Of a stretch of DNA of 64,000 nt, positions 55,706-64,000 are shown piece after piece. The number at the start of each line of letters is the position of its first letter. Positions within the stretch are counted from its first letter, which is position 1. A program made the translations under genes and the position numbers. The notes under the pieces are model-generated. The model did not search any database. It was not told where the DNA came from and was given only the letters and a program-made list of their open reading frames with translations. Source of the stretch: Effrenium voratum (taxonomy: Eukaryota > Sar > Dinophyceae > Suessiales > Symbiodiniaceae); assembly GCA_963377175.1 (NCBI GenBank), contig CAUJNA010001835.1:370001-434000 (forward strand), given 5' to 3'.

Positions 55706-56032
55706 TGGGACCCCGAAGGTCAATTTCCAGTTCAAGGAATCACCAGGAGATTTGTCAACTGCGTCCACCAGTTGGATGAGTTTGGAGTTGTCATGGGATT
55801 TGACGCCCATGTTCTTGAGGGTAAATGGGAAGCTAACATCCAAATCGGGCTCAAAACCACCAAAAGAGAGATGCTGAAACTAAAAAAGCCGGCTGGGACC
55901 CATGCGCAGCGCGTCTCAAAAGCCATGCAGGAAATATCTAGTCCGCCAGAAGTTGAAGGTGCAGCCACACTTGGAGCACTGTTTTCATTCTCTGGCAGTC
56001 ATGCTTCCTTATTAGGTGGCAGAATGAGCTAG
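55706..56032 (+). CDS. Candidate terminal exon, unknown protein
   Basis: From TGG after TTGCAG to the TAG at 56030-56032, about 108 codons. The product is strongly protein-like: WDPEGQFPVQGITRRFVNCV, HQLDEFGVVMGFDAHVLEGK, ANIQIGLKTTKREMLKLKKP and AQRVSKAMQEISSPPEVEGA. No stop or repeat interrupts it. The minus strand over 55574-55843 is also open. I cannot name a family. This is the best of the unassigned coding calls in the window. Confidence 0.42.
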   Translation, partial: WDPEGQFPVQGITRRFVNCVHQLDEFGVVMGFDAHVLEGKWEANIQIGLKTTKREMLKLKKPAGTHAQRVSKAMQEISSPPEVEGAATLGALFSFSGSHASLLGGRMS

Positions 56033-57589
56033 CTCAGTGCTTAGCTTTGCCGCCAGTTCACCTCCGGTTGAACTTTCAGGAAACCATTATAACCAGGTGT
56101 ACGCATATCAGGGGCGACATACACACGTTATCCTACATTTGTGAGCTGCTTTGTATTACCCCATTTTAGCATCTAAATTTAAGGCCCTATAGTAGCCTTT
56201 TAGCAATCGCCGGGGTCATGTCGTTTGCCTTCGCTGGAGCAACAGATTGGCATACGCATCCAATAATTTCTGGTTGAAGACGGGGGTGCCCAGCAAGAGA
56301 AATTCTTTGACTTTTGAGGCAGCACCCCGCGAGTGATCCGGCAGGCTTATGAATGCAGAACTAAGAGATCGGCAACATACTGTGGACGGACGAAATCTTG
56401 CACCAAATTGAAACCATGGGAAACCATTGTTTGTTGGTATTTACAGGGGAATCACCATTCCAGGGTTTCTTAGGTGGTGCAGGATTTTGTTCATTCACAG
56501 TATGGCAACGACTTTAATAGGACACAAGCTCAAAAGTTATTGGTGTACATGAATCCCCACCGAAATGATGTCCATCCGTTCGGATAAGAACATATGGATG
56601 TGTTTTTGATTTTGCGGCAACCCCCGTTTTGGTTGGTGTTAAAAGGAAAACAAAAAGGAATACCACGACTTGAGGGGTCCGAATTCTAAAAGACAGACCC
56701 ACATTCCAACCATTCCGGGACTTTCATTGGTTCGCTTTCTAGAGCTCGTTTTAGCGGATCAGTGCTCAGTCGACCCTTAGGCACCCGGAAATAAATGGTG
56801 ATCACCTTTGAAGGTGAGTAAACATGGACCAAGAAGGGGAAGCATCAGAGGTCCAAAGCCACTTTTGAATGGGCTGTCCTGTGGATGGACGAACAATCCC
56901 CTTGGATTGCCATGCATGGGTGGAGGTATGGATGCTTATGTTTTACCAAAGTAAGCTTGAAAGGCAGTATCTACCCCTACACCAAAATAGCCACTGTATA
57001 TCAGGCGGTGGGCTATGGCTAACCCTGACTAGCAAAGGAGGTATCTATGGCTTCCAAACAGGTCCCCAACAAAGCGTTGGTATTCTGTATCGGGGGTGTG
57101 TCTCCGCTCCAGAGCTCCAAATCCCAAACAAAAACGAAGCCTTGGGTTACTGGAAAAGACTCGCGTCGGACTCAAACACACTGGGTTTATGCCCGATTTT
57201 CAGAAACCACATGGGTCTGTCTGTCCCTTTGTGTTGAGGGAACCCTTGCTTTTTGTTGGCTTTGAAGGGACACCAAAAGGAAAACCACCGCTTTGGGAAT
57301 CCTAAAAGACATACAGCCGCATTGCAACCTAGGGACCTTCATTGATTCGCTTACTAGAGCTCGTTTGGCGGTTAGATTGAACTTCCCGAAAAAAAGTTAA
57401 AACAAACACAGCTATGATTTTCGTGTTTGGCAATCTGAAAAGGACCTGAAAATGGGATGGAAGGTACTGGACTTGAGGAAGCCATCTGACGTTGACCCAG
57501 ACCCAAGCAGAACCCGACCCTTTGTTTAATTCCCCAAATAGCTGAAAGCTATTGGGGTTCTAACTGCTAATAAGGAGGGGGAAGTGATT
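56033..57589. other. Intergenic with one family D element
   Basis: No gene supported. Apart from 56380-56500, it holds family H fragments near 56600-56710 and 57200-57320, and GATTCGCTTACTAGAGCTCG at 57350, matched by GGTTCGCTTTCTAGAGCTCG at 56729. Open frames at 56869-57237 cross these repeats. Confidence 0.5.
56380..56500 (+). mobile_element. TIR element, family D
   Basis: Left CTGTGGACGGACGAAATCTT, right GATTTTGTTCATTCACAG, with a TA duplication on both sides (56378-56379 and 56501-56502). The interior ACCATTGTTTGTTGGTATTT and ACAGGGGAATCACCATTCCA nearly match 38596-38720. 121 bp, non-coding. Confidence 0.85.
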
Positions 57590-57885
57590 TGCAAGATTGA
57601 CAGCTAGGTGCTAGCGGGCATGCAGTCTGTCGTGCTGGTGCAGGTGCTGTTTCGGGCGCTGATTGAGGTGCTGGTGACGGTGCGGGCGCATTTTGGCAAA
57701 TATGACGGCAGGGTGCTAGGGCAGGCGTTCTGGGGGATACGCAGTTTGGGGTGCTAGCGCAGGTGCTGGTTTGGTGGGCCTGGTGGCTGCACGCGCGCAT
57801 TTTTGCGAGATTGACGACAGGGTGCTAGGGGCATGCAATTTGTGGTCCTGGGCGCATTTTTGCAAGATTGACGGCCGGGTGCTCT
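57590..57885. repeat. Degenerate long-period tandem array
   Basis: Four phased blocks start near 57590, 57686, 57793 and 57847, each with GCGCATTTTTGCAAGATTGA or a variant, then CGGCAGGGTGCTAGGGGCA. Between them are GGTGCTGGTGCAGGTGCTG-type sub-repeats. Spacing is uneven (about 96, 107 and 54 bp), so deletions or higher-order units are involved. The minus-strand frame gives an Ala/Pro/Cys-rich peptide, which I take as a composition effect. Confidence 0.8.
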
Positions 57886-57889
57886 AGGC

Positions 57890-59450
57890 TTCCATTTGTC
57901 TAAGAAGACTTTGTATGTTCCCTTGGTGGGTTTAAAAGGAATCTATCACTACGGACGCGTTGTGATTTTTCACGGGGCGTATTCTGCAAATGGACGTAAC
58001 AAGAACTGATGAGGGTATTGTTGTGTACAGCATTGGGCCAAATGGTCGAGAGTCAATCTCCTCACCCAATCTGAAGATATGATTTTGGTTGAGCCGAAGA
58101 ACAACAAGTCGTCTGGTTGAAGGTTGGAGAGCACCAAGGAGATTTCATGTTGGGGTTCAGACCACTTTGGGAGGTAACAACCCCCTTTAAATACACCACC
58201 ATAGACCGCAGATAGGGAAAAAATCAGGCCGATGACTGCACACCAGCACCTCTAATAGCAGCACCCGCCCGAAGAGCGAAACAGCAGCCCCAGATTTTCT
58301 ACTGTTCATCTCAGATTAGGTGTCATATGGCTGTGGGACAAAACCAATGGGATCCCATTTTGGTTGGGATTGGTGAATTCACCACCCATTTTAGGCTTCC
58401 TATTTTAGTGGTTGGATTTTGACCTCCATGGCCATATGCCCATGGCTTCGAAGCCTTTCCCATCCCGCCGGGGGCCTTCACCAAGGCGACCGGCTGGGAC
58501 CTCGATACTGAAGTTCGGCTGGTTGAAGAAAACCGACCAGCGAAGCGAAGAACTGATCTAGTACCCTCTTTTTGATATGTTTATTTTCTTGAGGGATCCT
58601 TCTCTTCAAACAATGGTTGCCAACCCCCTTGGAGAATAGGTGGTTTCTCCCGAGAATGATGGGTGAAGAGAATGCGGAATCAAACCTTAGAAAATAGACA
58701 ACAACAAAACCTGAAGAAAACATTACATTTAACACAAGCAAACACCAGGATTTGGGGTGGAATTGGAACAGGGGATAAGGGTGTTCTTAACTACACCCCC
58801 TCTCCCCTGTATTTAAGCTGGGGGGGTGTATTTAAGGAGGGGTTGTACCTAAGAACAACAAAGCACAGCTAGGCTAACCTTTTATTTTTAGGTCCTTTGG
58901 GCAAGTGAGTAAAGGACACAAAACCCATGTGGGATTTAATACATAAGATGTTAAATCAATGATAATCATAAACTAGGAACAACAATGGAGCGTTGGAAAC
59001 ACCAGGTCGACAACACATATTAAGCAGGGGTGAAGGACGAGATCGGACAACCATGGAATGAACCAAGCAACATATTGAAGAGAGGTGTACGATAAACATA
59101 AATTGGAAATATAAACAAAATAGGTAAGTGGTTAGCAACCCTGGTTGTTACAACCCATTTATATAAGGAGTTTATGTTAAGTTGCAATTCATCCAGGGTT
59201 GCTGACTGACTGCGTATCCCCCATAGAACTCCCCTGCACATCGGAAGGTCAAATGAAGGGAACCCAAGGCAGAACATATAATCAGTAAATTAGTCTGGTA
59301 TTGCCATGTCGACCCTTGGTTAATCAAACTCGAAACAATTGGAGAGGTCGTTTCCTCCCACACGGTTGTCCCTCACAAATGGGGACACCCCTACCTCAAA
59401 CAACCAGGGTTTAGTACTGCCGGGTTCTCCTTATGTGCTTTACCCTTTTG
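57890..59450. other. Intergenic, one family E element
   Basis: Nothing coding is supported. Besides 58324-58438 it has a reversed family L fragment near 57930-57955 and CCCCTCTCCCCTGTATTTAA, then GTGTATTTAAGGAGGGG at 58797-58845, a small imperfect palindrome resembling family B's inner repeat. 58930-59170 is moderately AT-rich. Confidence 0.5.
58324..58438 (+). mobile_element. TIR element, family E, best ends
   Basis: The ends CATATGGCTGTGG and CCATGGCCATATG are an imperfect 13-bp inverted repeat. Interior GACAAAACCAATGGGATCCC, TTCACCACCCATTTTAGGC and TATTTTAGTGG match the other three copies. Confidence 0.75.
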
Positions 59451-59519
59451 TCAGGTCGCTTTAAAGGGAAACCACAAGGAAAACCGGAAGTCGCCCCCAT
59501 TTTGGCACCTTCCCAAGTC

Positions 59520-59706
59520 CGGCAAAGTACCCAACGCTCCAACTGATCTTTTTTGCACCAAGCAGCGCTGCCGCCACTTGTGCCGCCATCTGCGCCGCCT
59601 GCGCCTGCTCGGCGGCTTGCGCGGCCAACTTGTCGCCATACCTGGGCGTGTCGTTCTGGAGGCTCGGTGCCCGTTTTGGGGGGTAGCCCGATTTTGAGAC
59701 AAACAC
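59520..59706 (-). CDS. Candidate exon, Ala/Gln-rich protein
   Basis: On the minus strand, a GC-rich stretch encodes PSLQNDTPRYGDKLAAQAAE, QAQAAQMAAQVAAALLGAKK and SWSVGYFAGLGKV, a likely long helix. Both sides are bounded by dispersed family H motifs (TTTGTCTCAAAATCGGG upstream on this strand, TTCCCTTTAAAGCGACC downstream), so the exon-like piece lies within or between repeat halves. Borders are uncertain; other frames give only Ser/Pro/Arg-rich text. No family recognised. Confidence 0.33.
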
Positions 59707-60569
59707 ATATTGATTCAGAGCCGAAGCGCAATGGGAGCCATGGGAAGATTCTGGCCCCTCAATGGTGTTGAATGGTCCCTGTTAGTCAGCAGCTGCTGAT
59801 AGCCCAAACTAGGCAGCAGCGGCTCCCGTTGCTATGGCTCTGAATCAGTAACTTTGAATTCAGATTCATCCGGACATATTAATCAGGGGTTTTAATAGGG
59901 AGTCAATCCATTTTAGGTAATTCCACTGACATGTACGGTCCTCCGGATGAATCCGAAGTCCACATTATATGATTCATGGTTGCTGGATACGCTCACGAGA
60001 TGGACAACCGAGGCCCAAGACTTGGCGCAAACTAGCTTCCAGTATGTGTTTTGGAGTATTGAGGTTATATACCACTTGTATAAGGGGCACACTCCCTTTC
60101 AACAATAAATTGGCGGCGCATAAGCATCCATTCCTCTAAAACCCATACCTAAAGATGCCTTTGAACTGGTTGCCCGTAAGAAAAACCTGCTTGTGCGAAA
60201 TATATCACCTCCTTGGATACCAGTGTTCTCATTCTTTCAGGCCCGACCTGGTCATTTCAAAGGAGCTGCCCATGGTATCACAGACAATGAGCGAAACCCA
60301 ATTTCCATGGCCACGAGGGACAGGAAAGAAGAACCAAAAAGGAAACAAGTTAAGCAGCTGAGCTAAGTCCTGCAATGCTACTGTTGTTCAAGCAACAAGC
60401 GATGCTTGCCCCCTGCAAAGAGGGGAAGCACCAGAGCGCAGGCAAAGCTTAAATCAGCCAAGAAGACCCATGGCTGATAATTCAGACACCATTTAGTTTG
60501 GGGTGGTTCAACCAGCCACTCTTGAGGTGTCTTCGCAATTCATAGCAATACAACCAACATGCTGTCAGC

Positions 60570-60767
60570 TTGTACGGAAAGGTCCTGCCTGCAGTTTTTA
60601 CTCCGAACCCCGAAGAAAGGGATTCCGAAGAAAAATACCTCGCGGCGTCAGCATCGCCAGTTCGTCCGAACGGTCCGAGGTCGGCACTTGCTCTCCAAGG
60701 GGGCGTTGTAGATCTCGGATTCGAATCCGATAAATGGATTTCGCAGCCAACAGAATCACAGCCGTAA
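60570..60767 (+). CDS. Candidate exon, strand ambiguous
   Basis: Plus strand: a possible acceptor CTGCAG at 60590-60595, then VFTPNPEERDSEEKYLAASA, SPVRPNGPRSALALQGGVVD and FESDKWISQPTESQP to a stop. Minus strand over 60482-60829: 115 codons with PPWRASADLGPFGRTGDADA, also plausible. One is probably real; I lean to plus because of the charged composition and acceptor. Confidence 0.28.
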   Translation: MYGKVLPAVFTPNPEERDSEEKYLAASASPVRPNGPRSALALQGGVVDLGFESDKWISQPTESQP

Positions 60768-61216
60768 GCATCGAACGGTCTCTCAAAAAAGGCCCTTTCT
60801 GAGATCCGAAATCTTCCAATATCTTCCAACGGAGGTCCTTGGAGGGTCCAACCAACTCTTCTAAACTAACAAATACCTACCATCGCCTTGAGGTATCTCC
60901 CTAGCTCCCTAGGCAAATGTGGATACGCCCAGGTCCATAACGCCTCCAGCCACCAGCTGAAACAGCACCAAATGCCCATTCCGCTGGCAAACAACACAGG
61001 ATTAGTCAGCCCCTTGATTTTCGGAGGGCGGCCCTGACTTCTTTGAAGGGAAACACAACCCGATCAATCGGTGAGAAAAATGTGGGTCCGCAAAATCCCC
61101 TTTGAAAGGGGGCTGCCGGGTGTCGTCTGGACCACACATCTTCCTTTGGATCTTTCTGCGAAAAACTAAAAGTTATCGGCTCAGCGCACATGTTGTTAAG
61201 GCTGAGAAAGACCATT

Positions 61217-61474
61217 TCAGGGTTGCAATAGACGGAACTTGAATGCTTGGGCCCTCAATGACTTGCCGAAAGTTGCTTGCAGAACAGCCTCAGCTTTGCC
61301 TTGCCGCACTGGATCACACTCATCGCACGCGTCGTTGACCCGGAACCGTCTGCCACGTTGTCCAGCTTTCTCGCCGTAGGCGCTGCGCTGCGCGCCCGCT
61401 ATCTGCGTCTTCGCACCCAAAGAGCGAAGAAGAGCTTTGACGCCGATTTGACGCCGATCTGCTTTTCCTTGCAC
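61217..61474 (-). CDS. Candidate terminal exon, basic protein
   Basis: 85 codons ending in TGA: KADRRQIGVKALLRSLGAKT, QIAGAQRSAYGEKAGQRGRR, FRVNDACDECDPVRQGKAEA and VLQATFGKSLRAQAFKFRL. Codon choice is rich in G/C third positions in the middle, and the product is basic and helix-prone with a CDEC motif. The plus frame 61277-61507 is open but weaker. No family recognised. Confidence 0.35.
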   Translation of the reverse strand: MQGKADRRQIGVKALLRSLGAKTQIAGAQRSAYGEKAGQRGRRFRVNDACDECDPVRQGKAEAVLQATFGKSLRAQAFKFRLLQP

Positions 61475-62039
61475 TCAACCGTCATTTTAAACAGAATGCC
61501 CCACTGACAAAGGCTTCATGTTAACAGACAAACCCAGCACTTCCTGTTCCTATCGTAGCAACGGTCTTCTACCTCTAGGTCCCTTGTTTTTGCATGACTT
61601 TCTACATGGATCACCCAAATTTCTCGTCCAAGTCAATTGTACTCCCCTAGAACCAAATGGTCCAAGTTCCCTAAGATTGCTCGTGCCTACAAAGCTCCGT
61701 GAGGTTGCCGGAAATGGGTCTGTCATAGAAAGAAAAGTTGAATGGAGAGTAAGAGTGCAATAAGTATAACTGATCATCATGACTTTGCTGTGTTAAACCA
61801 ACATTGGAATTGATGCAACAACAAACAAACCGAATGCGCGTGTTATGTGTTAAACAAGCATCCAATGCTTGTTTTGATCAAACACACAACGACAAATTGT
61901 TGCTTTTCTTTTTTAACCCAACATATTATGTTGTCCCTAAGCATCATACAGGACCCTCCATTAAAGAAGGAAAGGGACCTCCATTGGAAGGATTGACACC
62001 TCAAAGAAGGAATTGCCTTTTCGAGGGCTCGTTCGATAA

Positions 62040-62131
62040 GCTTCCCTGTTTATTAATATTGGGGTGTTCCCCTCCAAAATTGATCAATCCCCACATTAAC
62101 AAACATGGGTGTATTAATCTGGGGTCAACAT
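62040..62131 (+). mobile_element. Family B element, left end missing
   Basis: CCCTGTTTATTAATATTGGG and the right end TTAATCTGGGGTCAACAT correspond to 33721-33850; the outer left terminal repeat is absent. Confidence 0.65.
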
Positions 62132-62350
62132 TCTACATGTATAGTGGGGTGTCTTTGTTCGAGCCCCAAAAAGGTGGGTTTCCATTTGGTATTCCTTTAA
62201 ACCCAATTTCAGAAAGGGAAGCCTTCAAAAACCCAACGAGACGCCCAGATCGCGGCGAGCGCTGCAAAGCGCCGGCTTCGGGATTTTCCGAGGCTCGGAC
62301 GCGCTCACGGCGGTACAGGTCCAGCACCATCAGCTCGACCTGGGCCCGGC

Positions 62351-62460
62351 TTGCCATTTGCTCAAGGCCACTGGCAAAAATACGAATGTGTCCAGGAGAG
62401 ATAGATTCCCTTTAAAACAAAGGGAGCATACACACATATTGTTGAGTTTAAATGGAAGTT
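62351..62460 (+). mobile_element. Family L element, decayed ends
   Basis: TTGCCATTTGCTCAAGG, then GTGTCCAGGAGAGATAGATT and CCCTTTAAAAC, then GTTTAAATGGAAGTTAG. Same order as family L at 10354-10547, without the TA microsatellite. Confidence 0.5.
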
Positions 62461-62470
62461 AGTTACTTGG

Positions 62471-62556
62471 ATGTTCAACCAACGTCAGGTAAGTAGGTAT
62501 AACCATGGCTATAACTTGGGTAACTGGGGGTCCCCTTGCAACCCATGGTTGATGAT
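62471..62556 (+). mobile_element. TIR element, family A, with CAGGTAAGT
   Basis: The left end ATGTTCAACCAACGTCAGGT continues AAGTAGGTATAACCATGG and so contains a consensus splice donor CAG/GTAAGT. The right end GGTTGATGAT is an imperfect inversion of the left. The core ATAACTTGGGTAACTGGGGG is family-typical. Confidence 0.65.
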
Positions 62557-63028
62557 TTCAAAGGCAAAACAGGAAGACCGACCAGCATCTTGGGGGGGTC
62601 CCCATCATCTTGGGTTATGAACTTTGAGTGCTTGGATTTCAGCCAGAATTCAGAGTGCTCCCGAATTAGCCAAACTTCTAAACTCACCAGAAGTGATCTG
62701 TAACAGGTTGGCATACAAGGTTTGGGGTCCCATCCAATTTGGGAAGGGTCCTACGGTACTGGCTCCATGGAACCTGACTCCCCGCTCCCTGAAACACCCG
62801 AGTGGAGGGACTGTGCCGTGAGAAACGTCCGGACAATGCGGGCGGGGTGAAGAACAAGGAGGCTTCCTGAAATGGCTTTACTTTTGGCACTGTCAGTCAG
62901 GTTGCATGGCGAACTTGTTTGCTCGCTTGAGACTCTTCGTGACCCAATCCCCATGTCCATTTCAGGATCAAACCCATGGGTCAAATCCAGGGAGCCCGGA
63001 GCGCATGTTGAAAGCAAAAGGACCAGCA

Positions 63029-63154
63029 ATGTTGACCCCATATTCATCAACCCCGGTTTGTTAATAGGGGGTGGGGGTCCCTCCAATGATGAATGCCCAC
63101 TAAAACCAGGGACCCCATATCAATAAACGGGGTGTCTTAATCCGGGGTCAACAT
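63029..63154 (+). mobile_element. TIR element, family B
   Basis: Left ATGTTGACCCCATATTCATC, right TTAATCCGGGGTCAACAT: inverted ends of about 12 well-matched bases. Inner CCCCGGTTTGTTAATAGGGG and CAATAAACGGGGTGT also pair. 126 bp; no TA flank kept. Confidence 0.75.
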
Positions 63155-63871
63155 TCATACGTTGACTTAAACTCCCAACATACAAATAAACCAGTAAACC
63201 AAATAACCAGGAAAAACCAGCAAACACATATTCCCTCGACTTAGACTCCCAAGATATGTTGACCCAACCTCATGATTTGGCTCAACCTGATGTAAATGCT
63301 TTATTCCATGAAAGGTTCCCAGGATGTTGCCAAGCTAAGTGGTCAATAAGCAAGGGGATAATCATGATGATCCCGCTTGAATTAATTTGGAACCTCAAAA
63401 GGCGGCAGCCCAAAGGAAGATTCCTCTGAACATCACGTTCCAGGTTCTGCAGGGGAGAAACAACAAGATGAGGGGCAAATTCATTACTACCATTTGCCAT
63501 CACCTGTCATACCCTGAAAAGACTGGGCATTGGGTGTAAAGGGGGGGGGTGTTTGCCCCTATCATGACAAAATTTAGTTTTAAAGCGCCCCACAACCCCA
63601 TTCCAATCTGGGCTACTCTCAGACTCAGATCCCCTGCTATCCCCTCCTAAAAGTGTGACTTGTAGTTGGCTAAATGGAAACTACCACTAAACCGTAAAAA
63701 CCCGACAAGCTAAGGGGATGGCTGGGAGCCACCCAGTAATTGAGTAGAGTCTCCCCCAACTCCCCGGCCGCCTTTTTCGGCCTTCCGAACTCGTCGCACC
63801 ACGCTGTTTGAGGGCCCCCAGGACCCCATGGCCTCGCTCCCTGAAAAAGGTTTCTCTGCAACATGCCGTTG

Positions 63872-63983
63872 CTTGATTGCTGTTGACCCCCCTGCAAAAG
63901 TTTAACGTTTTGGGGGCTTAGTGGCAAACCCCTTGATTTCCCAAAAAGTTAAAGTCTAAAGATCCAACCCAGTAGCAGTCAAG
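63872..63983 (+). mobile_element. TIR element, family K
   Basis: CTTGATTGCT at the left and AGTAGCAGTCAAG at the right are an imperfect inverted repeat. Interior GCAAAAGTTTAACGTTTTGG, CCCAAAAAGTTAAAGTC and AAGATCCAACCC match 42534-42655. Confidence 0.7.
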
Positions 63984-64000
63984 ATTGGAAGGCAAAGACA

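Noticed and set aside
61804..62415. Plus-strand frame of 203 codons
   Set aside because: Runs through family B (62040-62131) and into family L; stop-free by chance.

Overview
This window looks like nuclear DNA of a dinoflagellate. The only gene I recognise by homology is a broken copy of mitochondrial cytochrome b (cob) at 48516-49581. Its protein has the short, diverged alveolate form of cob, closest in my judgement to the dinoflagellate type. It lies in an AT-rich block of about 2.2 kb (47455-49650) inside otherwise mixed-composition DNA, so it is best read as a nuclear insertion of mitochondrial DNA (a NUMT). The setting agrees: 64 kb without an obvious intact gene, many simple repeats and many short dispersed elements. 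I cannot name the genus.

Layout. 1-4.1 kb: repeat-laden intergenic DNA. 4.1-6.7 kb: a GC-richer island with a nearly pure G/C block and two almost perfect 50-bp hairpins. 6.7-13.5 kb: sparse DNA, two candidate exons, a TIR element with a TA microsatellite inside it, and an AT-rich island. 13.5-25 kb: candidate exons between microsatellites and short TIR elements. 25-47 kb: more of the same, with local duplications at 27.6-27.9 kb. 47.4-49.7 kb: the NUMT. 50-57 kb: further repeats and the best cluster of candidate exons (54.8-56.0 kb). 57.6-57.9 kb: a degenerate tandem array. 58-64 kb: candidate exons and a dense group of TIR elements.

The main organising feature is a population of small non-autonomous TIR elements, about 85-200 bp each. 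By eye I separate at least eight families (A-F, K and L here), several with clear terminal inverted repeats and some with TA or 4-bp target-site duplications. Family A is the most interesting: its terminal repeat contains a splice-donor-like CAGGTAAG, and at 31.36 kb a coding-like frame runs straight into that sequence. This suggests an introner (intron-generating) element.

Coding calls other than cob are weak. They rest on open frame, protein-like composition and sometimes a plausible splice site. None matches a family I can name, and antisense frames are often equally open. No tRNA, rRNA, CRISPR array or spliced-leader relic was found.
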